The translations under genes and the position numbers were made by a program. Of a stretch of 64,000 nt of DNA, positions 62,901 through 64,000 are shown piece by piece. Position 1 is the first letter of the stretch. The number at the start of each line of letters is the position of its first letter. The notes under the pieces were generated by a model. The model saw only the letters and a program-made list of their open reading frames with translations. It searched no databases and was not told where the DNA came from. Source of the stretch: Sphingomonas sp. Leaf67 (lineage in GTDB: Bacteria > Pseudomonadota > Alphaproteobacteria > Sphingomonadales > Sphingomonadaceae); contig NZ_LMLP01000025.1 in NCBI RefSeq assembly GCF_001421965.1, positions 148,966-212,965 of the forward strand, in the 5' to 3' direction.

Positions 62901-63158
62901 GGGGTCAGCCAGGGGAAGGGGACCTACAGCAATTTCCTGATTCGGCGGCTGGCGCGGCTGCCCTTCGTCTTCAACGTGCGGATTAGGGCGCCCTTCCGCC
63001 AATTGATCGATTCGGTGCAGAATTATTATGATCCCAAGCGGCTGATCGAACGCAACCTGCCCGCGCTGCAGGCCGAACAGCGCCGCCGCGAACAAGGCTT
63101 GCCGCCGGCACCGCTCGATACCACCATTCAGCCTTCCGAAAGCGAGACCGTGCCATGA
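59988..63158 (+). CDS. ydbH: YdbH-like AsmA-family envelope lipid transport protein
   Basis: A 1056-residue protein. After about 28 basic residues there is one inner-membrane helix (VRVLLVICLLVLALAALLW, about 29-47), then a long beta-rich periplasmic body related to TamB/AsmA. YdbH with YnbE and TamB redundantly carries phospholipids to the outer membrane in enterobacteria. This one is longer than E. coli YdbH (about 880). The next two genes confirm identity. The start GTG 59988 is the likely one, with GCGGAG just before it. Confidence 0.88.
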   Translation: MGGLGVDDDRAEQAEASPRRAGRRRRRFVRVLLVICLLVLALAALLWTQRRSIADDIVRRELERRGVTARYRVAEIGFGRQRLVDVVLGDPRAPDLVADWVEVDTRVDLNGAQVTGARVGQARLRATLRPDGTVSFGQIDRLLPPPSGKPFALPDFDVAVDDGRVRLATPYGLIGAKLAGRGNLANGFVGRLAAVSERLSLNGCGVDRLALNVSLRTATTGPSLTGPVRARQAACGEVRLGSPVIRLDAKLAPAFNGWRGQADVSAAAVAAPQTRVADLSGQIGFEGTAQGTRGTLDLASGAFDLPQLDGAGLSIAGRYQVGGVPAFEGRVGARGARLADAMVTQIEGSGTAANGLPVAPLLRAASRAAGQAARRFDLSADVAARPLAARLDRLAFTAANGARATLRDGPVRWVSGKGVTLNGTLATGGGGLPVASIRLSHAGPGAPVTGTAMVQPYAAGDSRLALAPVRFRTAGNGATQIETRAELSGPLGDGRVERLAVPIDARWDGGGRLTVNADCVPVAFDRLRVSALVLDATRLRLCPQDGGMLRLARGRVAGGVGIGATQLRGTLGGTPLALAASGGRFGLAGMAFTLDGVKTRLGSPERVSILDIGTLTGRIANGAVTGGFERGEGQIGNVPLLIREASGGWKLAGGVLSLNGDVGVRDAAPEPRFEPLRSDDFRLTLNGNDIRAGGTLKHPTKGVKVSDVTIAHDLATGRGDAVLDVPGIAFGDAFQPNELTRLTFGVIADVKGSVSGRGKIGWSPEGVTSTGVFRTAGTDLAAAFGPVTGLSGEIRFTDLLGLVSAPGQVATIAEVNPGIAVTDGVVRYRLIEGQRIQIEGGRWPLGGGEMILDPTILDFAEDRERRMTFRVKGVDGGLFLQQFAFDNLNASGTFDGVLPMIFDASGGRIEGGKLQSRGAGNLSYVGEVSKEDVGFWGNLAFQALKSMNYRGLTIEMDGPIAGEMVTAIRFSGVSQGKGTYSNFLIRRLARLPFVFNVRIRAPFRQLIDSVQNYYDPKRLIERNLPALQAEQRRREQGLPPAPLDTTIQPSESETVP

Positions 63159-63349
63159 CGCGAACCGTGACGATGCTGCGATTTCTGACGATCGGTGCCG
63201 CTTCCTGTGCGGCGACCGGGTGCGTGAACGTCTCCGCGCCCGATAAGCCGATCGTCATCAACTTGAACATCAACATCACGCAGGAAGTGGTGTATCGTCT
63301 CGACGGAGAAGCGAAGACGCTGATCCAGGACAATCCGGGGATATTCTGA
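63155..63349 (+). CDS. ynbE: YnbE-like outer-membrane lipoprotein
   Basis: A 64-residue lipoprotein with a signal peptide and lipobox-like CAATGC (Cys23), followed by DKPIVINLNINITQEV, the family's conserved beta segment. In E. coli YnbE stacks onto YdbH to complete a periplasmic bridge. It overlaps the ydbH stop by 4 bases. Confidence 0.88.
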   Translation: MTRTVTMLRFLTIGAASCAATGCVNVSAPDKPIVINLNINITQEVVYRLDGEAKTLIQDNPGIF

Positions 63350-63351
63350 CC

Positions 63352-63735
63352 ATGCATGCTTTCGTGAAATACGGCCTCGCCGCAGCCGCCATTGTCGCGG
63401 TCGCCGGGTTTGCCGGCAGCGCATGGGCGCAGCGCGATCCGGCCTATCAGGCTGCTCGCGCCGCGGGTCAGGTCGGTGAGCAACCCGATGGCTATCTTGG
63501 CGTAGTCGGCGGCGGCACTCCGGAGCTTCGCGCGCTGGTCGCGAACATCAATATCCAACGCAAGGCGGCGTACACGCGCGGCGCACAGGCGGGTGCGACG
63601 GTCGAACAGTTCGCGTTCGTATCAGGCTGCAACCTGATCGCGCAGACCAAGCCGGGCGAGAAGTACAAGACGCCGGGCGGCGGCTGGGAAACCCGCGGCA
63701 GCGGTGCGCCGGAGCGCGACCCGCGCTGTGTGTGA
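63352..63735 (+). CDS. ydbL: YdbL-like periplasmic chaperone
   Basis: A 127-residue secreted protein. The signal peptide ends at about residue 26 (GSAWA-Q). DUF1318-type features follow: RDPAYQAARAAGQVGEQPDGYLG and NINIQRKAAYTRGAQAGATVE. In E. coli YdbL regulates YnbE multimerisation. The C-terminal 30 residues, with two cysteines, are extra. It closes the ydbH-ynbE-ydbL operon. Confidence 0.88.
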   Translation: MHAFVKYGLAAAAIVAVAGFAGSAWAQRDPAYQAARAAGQVGEQPDGYLGVVGGGTPELRALVANINIQRKAAYTRGAQAGATVEQFAFVSGCNLIAQTKPGEKYKTPGGGWETRGSGAPERDPRCV

Positions 63736-63804
63736 GGGTTGAAGATCGGCGACCTATACGTTATGTATTGATCGCTGAGTCAGAAGTTCGTTGAACTCGT
63801 CTCC

Positions 63805-63838
63805 GACCCCGGTTGTGTCCGCAACCGGGGTCTTTTCG
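63805..63838 (+). terminator. Rho-independent terminator of the ydbH operon
   Basis: GACCCCGGTTG and CAACCGGGGTC form an 11-bp perfect stem around TGTCCG and are followed by TTTTCG and further Ts, 70 bases past the ydbL stop. Confidence 0.85.
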
Positions 63839-63884
63839 TTTGGGAGCCGAGTGTCCGCTCAGCCCCCTCCCGTCGCTACCTAGG

Positions 63885-64000
63885 TGTTTGATCCCGCGGT
63901 TTGATGGTGCGATCCTTTCGTTGGAATGGAAGGAAGCCGTATGGGACAGGTTCGTCACGGGAGCGCCACGACCACGCACGCCGTCCGAGCAGCAATACAG
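63885..64000 (+). mobile_element. IS481-like insertion sequence, left end (cut by edge)
   Basis: The sequence TGTTTGATCCCGCGG at 63885 looks like the left terminal inverted repeat, 56 bases before a transposase start. CTAG at 63880-63883 just outside could be the target site. The element continues beyond the window. Confidence 0.7.
63941..64000 (+). CDS. IS481-family transposase, N-terminal 20 residues
   Basis: An ATG at 63941 preceded by GGAAGG opens with MGQVRHGSATTTHAVRAAIQ. The phrase MGQV-HGSATTT and the following AIQ are characteristic of an IS481-family (DDE, integrase-like) transposase common in alpha- and betaproteobacteria. Only 20 residues are inside; whether it is intact cannot be judged. 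Confidence 0.8.
   Translation, partial: MGQVRHGSATTTHAVRAAIQ

Noticed and set aside
63761..63979. A leftward 72-residue gene at the right end
   Set aside because: It runs antisense through a terminator and an IS terminal repeat and has no ribosome site.

Overview
The window is GC-rich chromosomal DNA of an alphaproteobacterium, most likely a sphingomonad (Sphingomonas or a close relative). The reasons are an alpha-type SOS box (GTTC-N7-GTTC), an alpha-type sigma-32 heat-shock promoter, MucR and Fur/Mur regulators, a suf operon led by an Rrf2 regulator, an exosortase-A-type glycosyltransferase, and many short palindromic repeats between genes. Almost everything is core housekeeping DNA. I see no prophage, CRISPR array, rRNA or tRNA. 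The only mobile element is the first 20 codons of an IS481-like transposase at the right edge.

Left part (1-24 kb). An isocitrate lyase start diverges from its probable regulator. Next come an exosortase-type glycosyltransferase with a membrane partner, then an S24 repressor-like protein divergent from two small genes across an SOS box. tamA-tamB (envelope lipid/protein export) and a secreted phosphoesterase follow. glnB-glnA has a near-consensus sigma-54 promoter. After map and cinA comes a sugar dehydrogenase, and then a leftward run of nifU-like, rutE-like, tsaB, rimI, mucR-like, fur and plsC.

Middle (23-49 kb). This holds a large M16 protease, an MFS transporter, a long-chain acyl-CoA ligase coupled to a small tyrosine phosphatase, a gamma-glutamyltransferase lipoprotein, pyrD-hpp, and the tightly packed Fe-S assembly operon rrf2-sufB-x-sufC-sufD-sufS-sufT-sufA with a TonB-dependent receptor just behind it. 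Small stress and envelope genes and a DUF1206-x-uvrA operon follow, the latter with its own SOS box.

Right part (49-64 kb). A TonB-domain protein, a metallopeptidase-like protein and a copper chaperone precede dnaK-dnaJ, whose junction carries a terminator-like palindrome touching the dnaJ start. Then come an acetyltransferase, purB, an EF-hand protein, maa-radC, parD-like-map (a second methionine aminopeptidase), and ydbH-ynbE-ydbL, a second AsmA-type envelope lipid-transport system besides tamAB. Four copies of a 160-220 bp inverted-repeat element and at least three families of shorter palindromes punctuate the intergenic spaces.

I did not find an obviously new multi-gene system. The best leads are the SOS-box/S24/small-gene locus at 4.0-5.2 kb, the dnaK-dnaJ hairpin, the parD-like/map pair with its palindrome, the unknown gene inside the suf operon, and the four-copy inverted repeat.
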